From Siphonodentalium dalli (lineage: Eukaryota > Mollusca > Scaphopoda > Gadilida > Siphonodentaliidae): a stretch of DNA of 64,000 bases. Position 1 is the first letter of the stretch. Each line of letters opens with the position of its first letter. Below, in pieces: positions 36,029 to 47,700 of the stretch. Location of the stretch: positions 81,930,705 to 81,994,704 of the forward strand of contig CP136067.1 of NCBI GenBank assembly GCA_032622095.1, read 5' to 3'. Under the pieces are notes generated by a model, which worked only from the letters and a program-made list of their open reading frames with translations, was not told where the DNA came from and ran no database searches. The position numbers and the translations under genes are program-made.

Positions 36029-38500
36029 ATTATGGTGATTCTTGCTTTTTAGCTCAAATTACTTTGTAAGTTTGAGCTATTGCCATGGTTTGGCGTCCAT
36101 CGTCCGTGTGTCCATCAACAATTTCCTTTGGCGCGGGCTACAGGTCGTACCTTTGGTCTAATCTTTATGAAATGTTGACATTGACATGTAGATGGGAACG
36201 AGTCATTTTGGGGTCATTCGGTCAAAAAACATGGCCGCTGGCAGCCATCTTGGATTTCAAAATTCAATCCATTGGCGCGGGCTACAGGTTGTACTGTTCG
36301 TCTGATCATCATGAAATTTGTCATGGATCTTAATATTGACATGTAGATGAGAACGAGTGATTTTGGGGTTGTTCGGCCAAAAAACATGGCCGCCAGCAGC
36401 CATCTTTGATTTTACTCTTTGCATTTCTAAATCCTTTGGCGCGGGCTACATGTCGTAGCTTTGGTCGGAACTTTATGAAATTTGTCATGGATGTTAACAA
36501 TGAGATGTAGATGGGAACGAGTCATTTTTGGGTTGTTCGGCCAAAAAACATGGCCGCCAGCAGCCATCATGGATTTTACTCTTTGCATGACTAAATCCTT
36601 TGGCGCGGGCTACAGGTCGTACCTATGGTCTGATCTTTATGAATTTTGTCATGAATGTTGACATTGACATGTAGATGGGAACGAGTGATTTTGGGGTCAT
36701 TCGGCCAAAAAACATGGCCGCTGGTGGCCATTTTGGATTTCAAAATTCAATCCATTGGCGCGGGCTACAGGTCGTGCTGTTCGTCTGATCATCATGAAAT
36801 TTGTCATGGATGTTAATATTGACATGTAGATGGGAAACGAGTGATTTTGGGGTCGTTCAGCCAAAAAACATGGCCACCAGCAGCCATCTTGGATTTTACT
36901 CTTTGCATGACTAAATTCTTTGGCGCGGGCTACAGGTTGTAGCTTTGGTCAGAACTTCATGAAATTTGTCATGGATGTTAACAATGACATGTAGATGGGA
37001 ACGAGTGATTTTGGGGTCGTTCGGCCCAAAAAACATGGCCGCCAGCAGCCATCTTGGATTTTACTCTTTGCATGACTAAATCCTTTGGCGCAGGTTACAG
37101 GTCGTACCTTTGGTCTGACCTTTATGAAATTTGTCATGAATATTGATATTGACATGTATATGGGAACGAGTCATTTTGGGGTCATACGGCCAAAAAACAT
37201 GGCCGCTGGCAGCCATCTTGGATTTCAAAATTCAATCCATTGGCACGGGCTACAGGTCGTACTGTTTGTCTGATCATGATATTTATCATGGATGTTAATA
37301 TTAACATGTAGATGGGAACGAGTCATTTTGGGGTCGTTTGGCTAAAAAACATGTCCGCCAGCAGCCATATTGGATTTTACTCTTTGCATGAATAAATCCT
37401 TTGGTGCGGGCTACAGGTCGTAGCTTTGGTCGGAACTTCATGTCATGTCATGAATTTGTCATGTATGTTAACAATGACATGTAGATGGGAAACGAGTGAT
37501 TTTGGGGTCGTTCAGCCGAAAAACATGGCCGCCAGCAGCCATCTTGGATTTTACTCTTTGCATGACTAAATCCATTGGCACAGGCTACAGGTCATACCTT
37601 TGATCAGATCATTATGAGATTTGTAAAGGCTGTAGATGGGAACAAGTCATTTTGGGGTAATTCGGAAAAAAAACATGGCTGTCGGTGGCCATTTTAGAAT
37701 TTACTCTTTGCATCAATAAATCCTTTGGCACACCATAATTATCACATCCCTGATCCGATCATTATGAAACCTGTTATGAATGTTGATATTGACATGTACA
37801 TCTAGTTTCACTTAGACATTTCAATTAGCACTTTTCCTATTCCTCCATTTACTGTCGACCATTAAATTATTCCCCTACCTAAGTTGAGCTACAGTGTCAT
37901 TGACACTTTCATTATGGTGATTCTTGCTTTTTAGCTCAAATTACTTTGTAAGTTTGAGCTATTGCCATGGTTTGGCGTCCATCGTCCGTGTGTCCATCAA
38001 CAATTTCCTTTGGCGCGGGCTACAGGTCGTACCTTTGGTCTAATCTTTATGAAATGTTGACATTGACATGTAGATGGGAACGAGTCATTTTGGGTCATTC
38101 GGTCAAAAAACATGGCCGCTGGCAGCCATCTTGGATTCAAAATTCAATCCATTGGCGCGGGCTACAGGTTGTACTGTTCGTCTGATCATCATGAAATTTG
38201 TCATGGATCTTAATATTGACATGTAGATGAGAACGAGTGATTTTGGGGTTGTTCGGCCAAAAAACATGGCCGCCAGCAGCCATCTTTGATTTTACTCTTT
38301 GCATTTCTAAATCCTTTGGCGCGGGCTACATGTCGTAGCTTTGGTCGGAACTTTATGAAATTTGTCATGGATGTTAACAATGAGATGTAGATGGGAACGA
38401 GTCATTTTTGGGTTGTTCGGCCAAAAAACATGGCCGCCAGCAGCCATCTTGGATTTTACTCTTTGCATGACTAAATCCTTTGGCGCGGGCTACAGGTCGT
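35203..38500 (+). repeat. 1,882-bp offset duplication
   Basis: About 35203-36618 matches 37085-38500 at a constant offset of 1,882 bp, including a tail, the 21-bp spacer and a head (36050 and 37932). Identity ends near 36619/38501, where one copy reads GTACCTATGG and the other GTAGCTTTGG. Confidence 0.8.
36050..37910 (+). mobile_element. HINE-like element E5
   Basis: It starts as a copy of E3 and, after about 36965, continues with monomers like those of E4 up to the tail. It is therefore a recombinant of the E3 5' part and the E2/E4 3' part. Before the tail it reads CATCTAGTTTCAC, where E2 and E4 have CATCTAGTCTTAC. Confidence 0.72.
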
Positions 38501-38673
38501 AGCTTTGGTCGGAACTTTATTAAATTTGTCATGGATGTTAACAATGAGATGTAGATCATAGATGGGAATGAGTCATTTTTGGGTCGTTCGGCCCAAAAAC
38601 ATGGCCGCCTGCAGCCATCTTGGATTTTACTCTTTGCATGACTAAATCCTTTGGCGCGGGCTACAGGTCGTAC
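37932..38673 (+). mobile_element. HINE-like element E6, 3' end replaced by a TIR-element fragment
   Basis: The head and about four monomers are intact. The fifth monomer breaks off after GGGCTACAGGTCGTAC and is joined to AGTCGGTCTC, the terminus of another element family. No tail is present. Two single-base deletions (GGG for GGGG in the TTTTGGGGTC word, and GATTC for GATTTC) distinguish it from E9. Confidence 0.7.
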
Positions 38674-39080
38674 AGTCGGTCTCAGAAACACGCTCCGTAG
38701 GGAAATGGTGTTCACTTTATATTGATAATGGTTTCTAGGGTACTTTTCGATGAGGAATTTCATGGTGCCCGGCTGATTTTTTAAAAAAGGTGCCCAAGTT
38801 AGGGTTTTAGGGGCCTGAACCCCAATTACGGGTTTCAGCCCATTTTCCTCAGATTTCACACCAATAAATAATATTTGTTAGTTCAATTCACTTAGATGTA
38901 GTAAGCAGACATTAATGCGAAATTTTTGTAAAAAGAACCAAAATTAGGGCTTTAGCAGCCTGAACCCCAATTTTGGGGTTCAGCCCTTATTCCCCAGATT
39001 GTATGCCTAAAAATATATTTGATTCTACCCAATAAGTTTAATTTACTATGCAATAATATTGATATTCTTTGTACCATTTT
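38674..39080 (+). mobile_element. 5' fragment of the AGTCGGTCTC long-TIR family
   Basis: It starts AGTCGGTCTCAGAAACACGC, followed by TACTTTTCGATGAGGAATTT and CCTGAACCCCAATTACGGG. All three words match the terminal repeats of the 16950-21256 element. A hairpin CCTGAACCCC...GGGGTTCAG lies at about 38961-38986. It runs directly into a HINE head at 39081 with no opposite terminus. Confidence 0.7.
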
Positions 39081-42000
39081 TAGCTCAACTTACTTTTGTA
39101 AGTTTGAGCTATTGCCATGGCTTGGCGTCCGTCGTCCGTGTGTCCGTGTGTCCGTGTGTCCGTCAACAATTTCCTTTGGCGCGGGCTACAGGTCGTACCT
39201 TTGGTCTGATCTTTATGAAATTTTGCATGAATGTTGACATTGACATGTAGATGGGAACGAGTCATTTTGGGGTCATTCGGCCAAAAAACATGGCCGCTGG
39301 TGGCCATCTTGGATTTAAAATTCAATCCATTGGCGCGGGCTACAGGTCGTACTGTTCGTTTGATCATCATGAAATTTGTCATGGATGTTAATATTGACAT
39401 GTAGATGGGAACAAGTCATTTTGGGGTCGTTCGGCCAAAAAACATGGCCGTCAGCAGCCATCTTGGATTTTACTCTTTGCATGACTAAATCATTTGGCGC
39501 AGGCTACAGGTTGTAGTTTTGATCGGAACTTCATGAAATTTGTCATGGATGTTAACAATGACATGTAGATGGGAACGAGTGATTTTGGGGTTGTTCGCCC
39601 AAAAAACATGGCCGCCAGCAGCTATCTTGGATTTTACTCTTTGCATGACTAAATCCTTTGGTGCGGGCTACAGGTCGTACCTTTGGTCTGATCTTTATGA
39701 AATTTGTCATGAATGTTGACATTGACATGTAGATGGGAACGAGTCATTTTGGGGTCATTCGGCCAAAAAACATGGCCGCTGGTGGCCATTTTGGATTTCA
39801 AAATTCAATCCATTGGCGCGGGCTACAGGTCGTACTGTTCGTCTGATCATTATGAAATTTGTCATGGATGTTAATATTGACATGTAGATGGGAACGAGTC
39901 ATTTTGGGGTCGTTCGGCCAAAAAACATGGCCGCTGGCAGCCATCTTGGATTTTACTCTTTGCATGACTAAATCCTTTGGCGCAGGCTACAGGTCGTAGT
40001 TTTGATCAGAACTACATGAAATTTGTCATGGATGTTAACAATGACATGTAGATGGGAACGAGTGATTTTGCGGTTGTTCGGCCAAAAAACATGGCCGCCA
40101 GCAGCCATCATGGATTTTACTCTTTGCATGACTAAATCCTTTGGCGCGGGCTGCAGGTCGTACCTATGGTCTGATCTTTATGAATTTTGTCATGAATGTT
40201 GACATTGACATGTAGATGGGAACGAGTCATTTTGGGGTCATTCAGCCAAAAAACATGGCCGCTGGTGGCCATTTTGGATTTCAAAATTCAATCCATTGGC
40301 GCGGGCTACAGGTCGTGCTGTTCGTCTGATCATCATGAAATTTGTCATGGATGTTAATATTGACATGTAGATGGGAACGAGTGATTTTGGGGTCGTTCAG
40401 CCAAAAAACATGGCCGCCAGCAGCCATCTTGGAGTTTACTCTTTGCATGACTAAATTCTTTGGCGCGGGCTACAGGTTGTAGCTTTGGTCAGAACTTCAT
40501 GAAATTTGTCATGGATGTTAACAATGACATGTAGATGGGAACGAGTGATTTTGGTGTCGTTCGGCCACAAAACATGGCCGCCAGCAGCCATCTTGGATTT
40601 GACTCTTTGCATGACTAAATCCTTTGGCGCGGGTTACAGGTCGTACCTTTGGTCTGACCTTTATGAAATTTGTCATGAATATTGATATTGACATGTATAT
40701 GGGAACGAGTCATTTTGGGGTCATACGGCCAAAAAACATGGCCGCTGGCAGCCATCTTGGATTTTACTTTTTGCATGACTAAATCCTTTGGCGCAGGCTA
40801 CAGGTCGTAGTTTTGATGAGAACTTCATGAAATTTGTCATGGATGTTAACAATGACATGTAGATGGGAACGAGTGATTTTGGGGTTGTTCAGCCAAAAAA
40901 CATGGCCGCCAGCAGCCATCATGGATTTTACTCTTTGCATGACTAAATCCTTTGGCGCGGGCTACAGGTCGTACCTATGGTCTGATCTTTATGAATTTTG
41001 TCATGAATGTTGACATTGACATGTAGATGGGAACGAGTGATTTTGGGGTCATTCGGCCAAAAAACATGGCCGCTGGTGGCCATTTTGGATTTCAAAATTC
41101 AATCCATTGGCACGGGCTACAGGTCGTGCTGTTCGTCTGATCATCATGAAATTTGTCATGGATGTTAATATTGACATGTAGATGGGAACGAGTGATTTTG
41201 GGGTCGTTCAGCCAAAAAACATGGCCGCCAGCAGCCATCTTGGATTTTACTCTTTGCATGACTAAATTCTTTGGCGCGGGCTACAAGTTGTAGCTTTTGT
41301 CAGAACTTCATGAAATTTGTCATGGATGTTAATATTGACATGTAGATGGGAACGAGTGATTTTGGGGTCGTTCGGCCAAAAAACATGGCCACCAGCAGCC
41401 ATCTTGGATTTTACTCTTTCAATGACTAAATCCTTTGGCGCGGGTTACAGGTCGTACCTTTGGTCTGACCTTTATGAAATTTGTCATTTTTATTGATATT
41501 GACATGTATATGGGAACGAGTCATTTTGGGGTCATACGGCCAAAAAACATGGCCGCTGGCTACAGGTCGTGCTGTTCGTCTGATCATCATGAAATTTGTC
41601 ATGGATGTTAATATTGACATGTAGATGGGAAACGAGTGATTTTGGGGTCGTTCAGCCAAAAAACATGGCCGCCAGCAGCCATCTTGGATTTTACTCTTTG
41701 CATGACTAAATCCTTTGGCGCAGGTTACAGGTCGTACCTTTGGTCAGAACTTCATGAAATTTGTCATGAATATTGATATTGACATGTATATGGGAACGAG
41801 TCATTTTGGGGTCATACGGCCAAAAAACATGGCCGCTGGCAGCCATCTTGGATTTCAAAATTCAATCCATTGGCACGGGCTACAGGTCGTACTGTTTGTC
41901 TGATCATGATATTTATCATGGATGTTAATATTAACATGTAGATGGGAACGAGTCATTTTGGGGTCGTTTGGCTAAAAAACATGTCCGCCAGCAGCCATAT

Positions 42001-42540
42001 TGGATTTTACTCTTTGCATGAATAAATCCTTTGGTGCGGGCTACAGGTCGTAGCTTTGGTCGGAACTTCATGTCATGTCATGAATTTGTCATGTATGTTA
42101 ACAATGACATGTAGATGGGAAACGAGTGATTTTGGGGTCGTTCAGCCGAAAAACATGGCCGCCAGCAGCCATCTTGGATTTTACTCTTTGCATGACTAAA
42201 TCCATTGGCACAGGCTACAGGTCATACCTTTGATCAGATCATTATGAGATTTGTAAAGGCTGTAGATGGGAACAAGTCATTTTGGGGTAATTCGGAAAAA
42301 AAACATGGCTGTCGGTGGCCATTTTAGAATTTACTCTTTGCATCAATAAATCCTTTGGCACACCATAATTATCACATCCCTGATCCGATCATTATGAAAC
42401 CTGTTATGAATGTTGATATTGACATGTACATCTAGTTTCACTTAGACATTTCAATTAGCACTTTTCCTATTCCTCCATTTACTGTCGACCATTAAATTAT
42501 TCCCCTACCTAAGTTGAGCTACAGTGTCATTGACACTTTC
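39081..42540 (+). mobile_element. HINE-like element E7 (longest uninterrupted, ~20 monomers)
   Basis: The head is TAGCTCAACTTAC and the tail TAAGTTGAGCTA plus stem-loop. Both monomer forms alternate irregularly. A deletion at 41560 fuses GCCGCTGGC to TACAGGTCGT and removes most of one linker. The part before that point is duplicated as the first portion of E10. Confidence 0.75.
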
Positions 42541-42561
42541 ATTATGGTGATTCTTGCTTTT

Positions 42562-43533
42562 TAGCTCAAATTACTTTGTAAGTTTGAGCTATTGCCATGG
42601 TTTGGCGTCCATCGTCCGTGTGTCCATCAACAATTTCCTTTGGCGCGGGCTACAGGTCGTACCTTTGGTCTAATCTTTATGAAATGTTGACATTGACATG
42701 TAGATGGGAACGAGTCATTTTGGGGTCATTCGGTCAAAAAACATGGCCGCTGGCAGCCATCTTGGATTTCAAAATTCAATCCATTGGCGCGGGCTACAGG
42801 TTGTACTGTTCGTCTGATCATCATGAAATTTGTCATGGATCTTAATATTGACATGTAGATGAGAACGAGTGATTTTGGGGTTGTTCGGCCAAAAAACATG
42901 GCCGCCAGCAGCCATCTTTGATTTTACTCTTTGCATTTCTAAATCCTTTGGCGCGGGCTACATGTCGTAGCTTTGGTCCGCCAGCAGCCATATTGGATTT
43001 TACTCTTTGCATGAATAAATCCTTTGGTGCGGGCTACAGGTCGTAGCTTTGGTCGGAACTTCATGTCATGTCATGAATTTGTCATGTATGTTAACAATGA
43101 CATGTAGATGGGAAACGAGTGATTTTGGGGTCGTTCAGCCGAAAAACATGGCCGCCAGCAGCCATCTTGGATTTTACTCTTTGCATGACTAAATCCATTG
43201 GCACAGGCTACAGGTCATACCTTTGATCAGATCATTATGAGATTTGTAAAGGCTGTAGATGGGAACAAGTCATTTTGGGGTAATTCGGAAAAAAAACATG
43301 GCTGTCGGTGGCCATTTTAGAATTTACTCTTTGCATCAATAAATCCTTTGGCACACCATAATTATCACATCCCTGATCCGATCATTATGAAACCTGTTAT
43401 GAATGTTGATATTGACATGTACATCTAGTCTTACTTAGACATTTCAATTAGCACTTTTCCTATTCCTCCATTTACTGTCGACCATTAAATTATTCCCCTA
43501 CCTAAGTTGAGCTACAGTGTCATTGACACTTTC
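42562..43533 (+). mobile_element. HINE-like element E8 (short, 972 bp)
   Basis: Complete head and tail, but with an internal junction at 42978/42979 where CTTTGGTC passes straight into CGCCAGCAGCCATATTGG. About one and a half monomers are missing relative to sister copies. With the 21-bp spacer it makes the 993-bp offset seen between neighbouring heads. Confidence 0.72.
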
Positions 43534-43554
43534 ATTATGGTGATTCTTGCTTTT

Positions 43555-44298
43555 TAGCTCAAATTACTTTGTAAGTTTGAGCTATTGCCATGGTTTGGCG
43601 TCCATCGTCCGTGTGTCCATCAACAATTTCCTTTGGCGCGGGCTACAGGTCGTACCTTTGGTCTAATCTTTATGAAATGTTGACATTGACATGTAGATGG
43701 GAACGAGTCATTTTGGGGTCATTCGGTCAAAAAACATGGCCGCTGGCAGCCATCTTGGATTTCAAAATTCAATCCATTGGCGCGGGCTACAGGTTGTACT
43801 GTTCGTCTGATCATCATGAAATTTGTCATGGATCTTAATATTGACATGTAGATGAGAACGAGTGATTTTGGGGTTGTTCGGCCAAAAAACATGGCCGCCA
43901 GCAGCCATCTTTGATTTTACTCTTTGCATTTCTAAATCCTTTGGCGCGGGCTACATGTCGTAGCTTTGGTCGGAACTTTATGAAATTTGTCATGGATGTT
44001 AACAATGAGATGTAGATGGGAACGAGTCATTTTTGGGTTGTTCGGCCAAAAAACATGGCCGCCAGCAGCCATCTTGGATTTTACTCTTTGCATGACTAAA
44101 TCCTTTGGCGCGGGCTACAGGTCGTAGCTTTGGTCGGAACTTTATTAAATTTGTCATGGATGTTAACAATGAGATGTAGATCATAGATGGGAATGAGTCA
44201 TTTTTGGGTCGTTCGGCCAAAAAACATGGCCGCCTGCAGCCATCTTGGATTTTACTCTTTGCATGACTAAATCCTTTGGCGCGGGCTACAGGTCGTAC
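43555..44298 (+). mobile_element. HINE-like element E9, 3' truncated (duplicate of E6)
   Basis: Head plus monomers, breaking at the same GGGCTACAGGTCGTAC/AGTCGGTCTC junction as E6, so the junction existed before the ~5.6-kb duplication. It lacks the two single-base deletions of E6. Confidence 0.7.
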
Positions 44299-44704
44299 AG
44301 TCGGTCTCAGAAACACGCTCCGTAGGGAAATGGTGTTCACTTTATATTGATAATGGTTTCTAGGGTACTTTTCGATGAGGAATTTCATGGTGCCGGCTGA
44401 TTTTTGAAAAAAGGTGCCCAAGTTAGGGTTTTAGGGGCCTGAACCCCAATTACGGGTTTCAGCCCATTTTCCTCAGATTTCACACCAATAAATAATATTT
44501 GTTAGTTCAATTCACTTAAATGTAGTAAGCAGACATTAATGCGAAATTTTTGTAAAAAGAACCAAAATTAGGGCTTTAGCAGCCTGAACCCCAATTTTGG
44601 GGTTCAGCCCTTATTCCCCAGATTGTATGCCTAAAAATATATTTGATTCTACCCAATAAGTTTAATTTACTATGCAATAATATTGATATTCTTTGTACCA
44701 TTTT
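44299..44704 (+). mobile_element. Duplicate of the long-TIR family fragment
   Basis: Copy of the 38674-39080 fragment, carried along in the ~5.6-kb duplication; it differs by a few bases, for example GTGCCGGCTG for GTGCCCGGCTG. Confidence 0.7.
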
Positions 44705-47700
44705 TAGCTCAACTTACTTTTGTAAGTTTGAGCTATTGCCATGGCTTGGCGTCCGTCGTCCGTGTGTCCGTGTGTCCGTGTGTCCGTCAACAATTTCCTT
44801 TGGCGCGGGCTACAGGTCGTACCTTTGGTCTGATCTTTATGAAATTTTGCATGAATGTTGACATTGACATGTAGATGGGAACGAGTCATTTTGGGGTCAT
44901 TCGGCCAAAAAACATGGCCGCTGGTGGCCATCTTGGATTTAAAATTCAATCCATTGGCGCGGGCTACAGGTCGTACTGTTCGTTTGATCATCATGAAATT
45001 TGTCATGGATGTTAATATTGACATGTAGATGGGAACAAGTCATTTTGGGGTCGTTCGGCCAAAAAACATGGCCGTCAGCAGCCATCTTGGATTTTACTCT
45101 TTGCATGACTAAATCATTTGGCGCAGGCTACAGGTTGTAGTTTTGATCGGAACTTCATGAAATTTGTCATGGATGTTAACAATGACATGTAGATGGGAAC
45201 GAGTGATTTTGGGGTTGTTCGCCCAAAAAACATGGCCGCCAGCAGCTATCTTGGATTTTACTCTTTGCATGACTAAATCCTTTGGCGCGGGCTACAGGTC
45301 GTACCTTTGGTCTGATCTTTATGAAATTTGTCATGAATGTTGACATTGACATGTAGATGGGAACGAGTCATTTTGGGGTCATTCGGCCAAAAAACATGGC
45401 CGCTGGTGGCCATTTTGGATTTCAAAATTCAATCCATTGGCGCGGGCTACAGGTCGTACTGTTCGTCTGATCATTATGAAATTTGTCATGGATGTTAATA
45501 TTGACATGTAGATGGGAACGAGTCATTTTGGGGTCGTTCGGCCAAAAAACATGGCCGCTGGCAGCCATCTTGGATTTTACTCTTTGCATGACTAAATCCT
45601 TTGGCGCAGGCTACAGGTCGTAGTTTTGATCAGAACTACATGAAATTTGTCATGGATGTTAACAATGACATGTAGATGGGAACGAGTGATTTTGCGGTTG
45701 TTCGGCCAAAAAACATGGCCGCCAGCAGCCATCATGGATTTTACTCTTTGCATGACTAAATCCTTTGGCGCGGGCTGCAGGTCGTACCTATGGTCTGATC
45801 TTTATGAATTTTGTCATGAATGTTGACATTGACATGTAGATGGGAACGAGTCATTTTGGGGTCATTCAGCCAAAACACATGGCCGCTGGTGGCCATTTTG
45901 GATTTCAAAATTCAATCCATTGGCGCGGGCTACAGGTCGTGCTGTTCGTCTGATCATCATGAAATTTGTCATGGATGTTAATATTGACATGTAGATGGGA
46001 ACGAGTGATTTTGGGGTCGTTCAGCCAAAAAACATGGCCGCCAGCAGCCATCTTGGAGTTTACTCTTTGCATGACTAAATTCTTTGGCGCGGGCTACAGG
46101 TTGTAGCTTTGGTCAGAACTTCATGAAATTTGTCATGGATGTTAACAATGACATGTAGATGGGAACGAGTGATTTTGGTGTCGTTCGGCCACAAAACATG
46201 GCCGCCAGCAGCCATCTTGGATTTGACTCTTTGCATGACTAAATCCTTTGGCGCGGGTTACAGGTCGTACCTTTGGTCTGACCTTTATGAAATTTGTCAT
46301 GAATATTGATATTGACATGTATATGGGAACGAGTCATTTTGGGGTCATACGGCCAAAAAACATGGCCGCTGGCAGCCATCTTGGATTTTACTTTTTGCAT
46401 GACTAAATCCTTTGGCGCAGGCTACAGGTCGTAGTTTTGATGAGAACTTCATGAAATTTGTCATGGATGTTAACAATGACATGTAGATGGGAACGAGTGA
46501 TTTTGGGGTTGTTCAGCCAAAAAACATGGCCGCCAGCAGCCATCATGGATTTTACTCTTTGCATGACTAAATCCTTTGGCGCGGGCTACAGGTCGTACCT
46601 ATTGTCTGATCTTTATGAATTTTGTCATGAATGTTGACATTGACATGTAGATGGGAACGAGTGATTTTGGGGTCATTCGGCCAAAAAACATGGCCGCTGG
46701 TGGCCATTTTGGATTTCAAAATTCAATCCATTGGCACGGGCTACAGGTCGTGCTGTTCGTCTGATCATCATGAAATTTGTCATGGATGTTAATATTGACA
46801 TGTAGATGGGAACGAGTGATTTTGGGGTCGTTCAGCCAAAAAACATGGCCGCCAGCAGCCATCTTGGATTTTACTCTTTGCATGACTAAATTCTTTGGCG
46901 CGGGCTACAAGTTGTAGCTTTTGTCAGAACTTCATGAAATTTGTCATGGATGTTAATATTGACATGTAGATGGGAACGAGTGATTTTGGGGTCGTTCGGC
47001 CAAAAAACATGGCCACCAGCAGCCATCTTGGATTTTACTCTTTCAATGACTAAATCCTTTGGCGCGGGTTACAGGTCGTACCTTTGGTCTGACCTTTATG
47101 AAATTTGTCATTTTTATTGATATTGACATGTATATGGGAACGAGTCATTTTGGGGTCATACGGCCAAAAAACATGGCCGCTGGCAGCCATCTTGGATTTC
47201 AAAATTCAATCCATTGGCACGGGCTACAGGTCGTACTGTTTGTCTGATCATCATGATATTTATCATGGATGATAATATTAACATGTAGATGGGAACGAGT
47301 CATTTTGGGGTCGTTTGGCTAAAAAACATGTCCGCCAGCAGCCATATTGGATTTTACTCTTTGCATGAATAAATCCTTTGGTGCGGGCTACAGGTCGTAG
47401 CTTTGGTCGGAACTTCAAGAAATTTGCCATGTATGTTAACCCATTGAACCCGTAACACCGATATTTAGGTGCAAACGAACCGTGACTATATCCCGTAACA
47501 CCGATATTTCGGTGCAGCGACGACATGATTCGGTAGCAAATTTATATATAGTATAACGAGCGTCAGACCCACTGATTTATATTTAAATTGCCCCAACATA
47601 TGTCAGCGGCGCCCATGGTATGTATGGAATGGTTGACCGCTAGTATCGGGTAGAAATATTGCGCATGCGCATAGCATATAATCTACAAAAACATACGATA

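Larger units (their letters stand above)
31590..36965 (+). repeat. 2,688-bp direct segmental duplication inside the array
   Basis: Copy 1 is about 31590-34277 and copy 2 about 34278-36965. Non-monomer landmarks repeat at a constant 2,688 bp: the tail plus GTATGTATGATG spacer (31813 and 34501), the truncated MITE start (32014 and 34702), and heads (32101 and 34789). The copies look nearly identical, apart from at least one base in a poly-A run, so the event is recent. Both ends fall in the same monomer word, as expected for unequal exchange between monomers. Confidence 0.85.
37355..47184 (+). repeat. ~5,624-bp segmental duplication (unit 37355-42978, partial second copy 42979-47184)
   Basis: The second copy starts at the CGCCAGCAGCCATATTGG junction at 42979, equivalent to 37355, and follows it to 47184, equivalent to 41560. 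It includes the chimeric AGTCGGTCTC fragment and a full head. Offsets are 5,623-5,625 because of three single-base indels. Point differences are few, for example CCTATGGTCTG at 40974 against CCTATTGTCTG in copy 2. Confidence 0.85.

Noticed and set aside
38374-38859. 161-codon open frame on the minus strand (and the similar 140-codon frame at 43999-44421)
   Set aside because: It is a translation through several HINE monomers and the long-TIR fragment; the peptide repeats with the monomers and has no family similarity.
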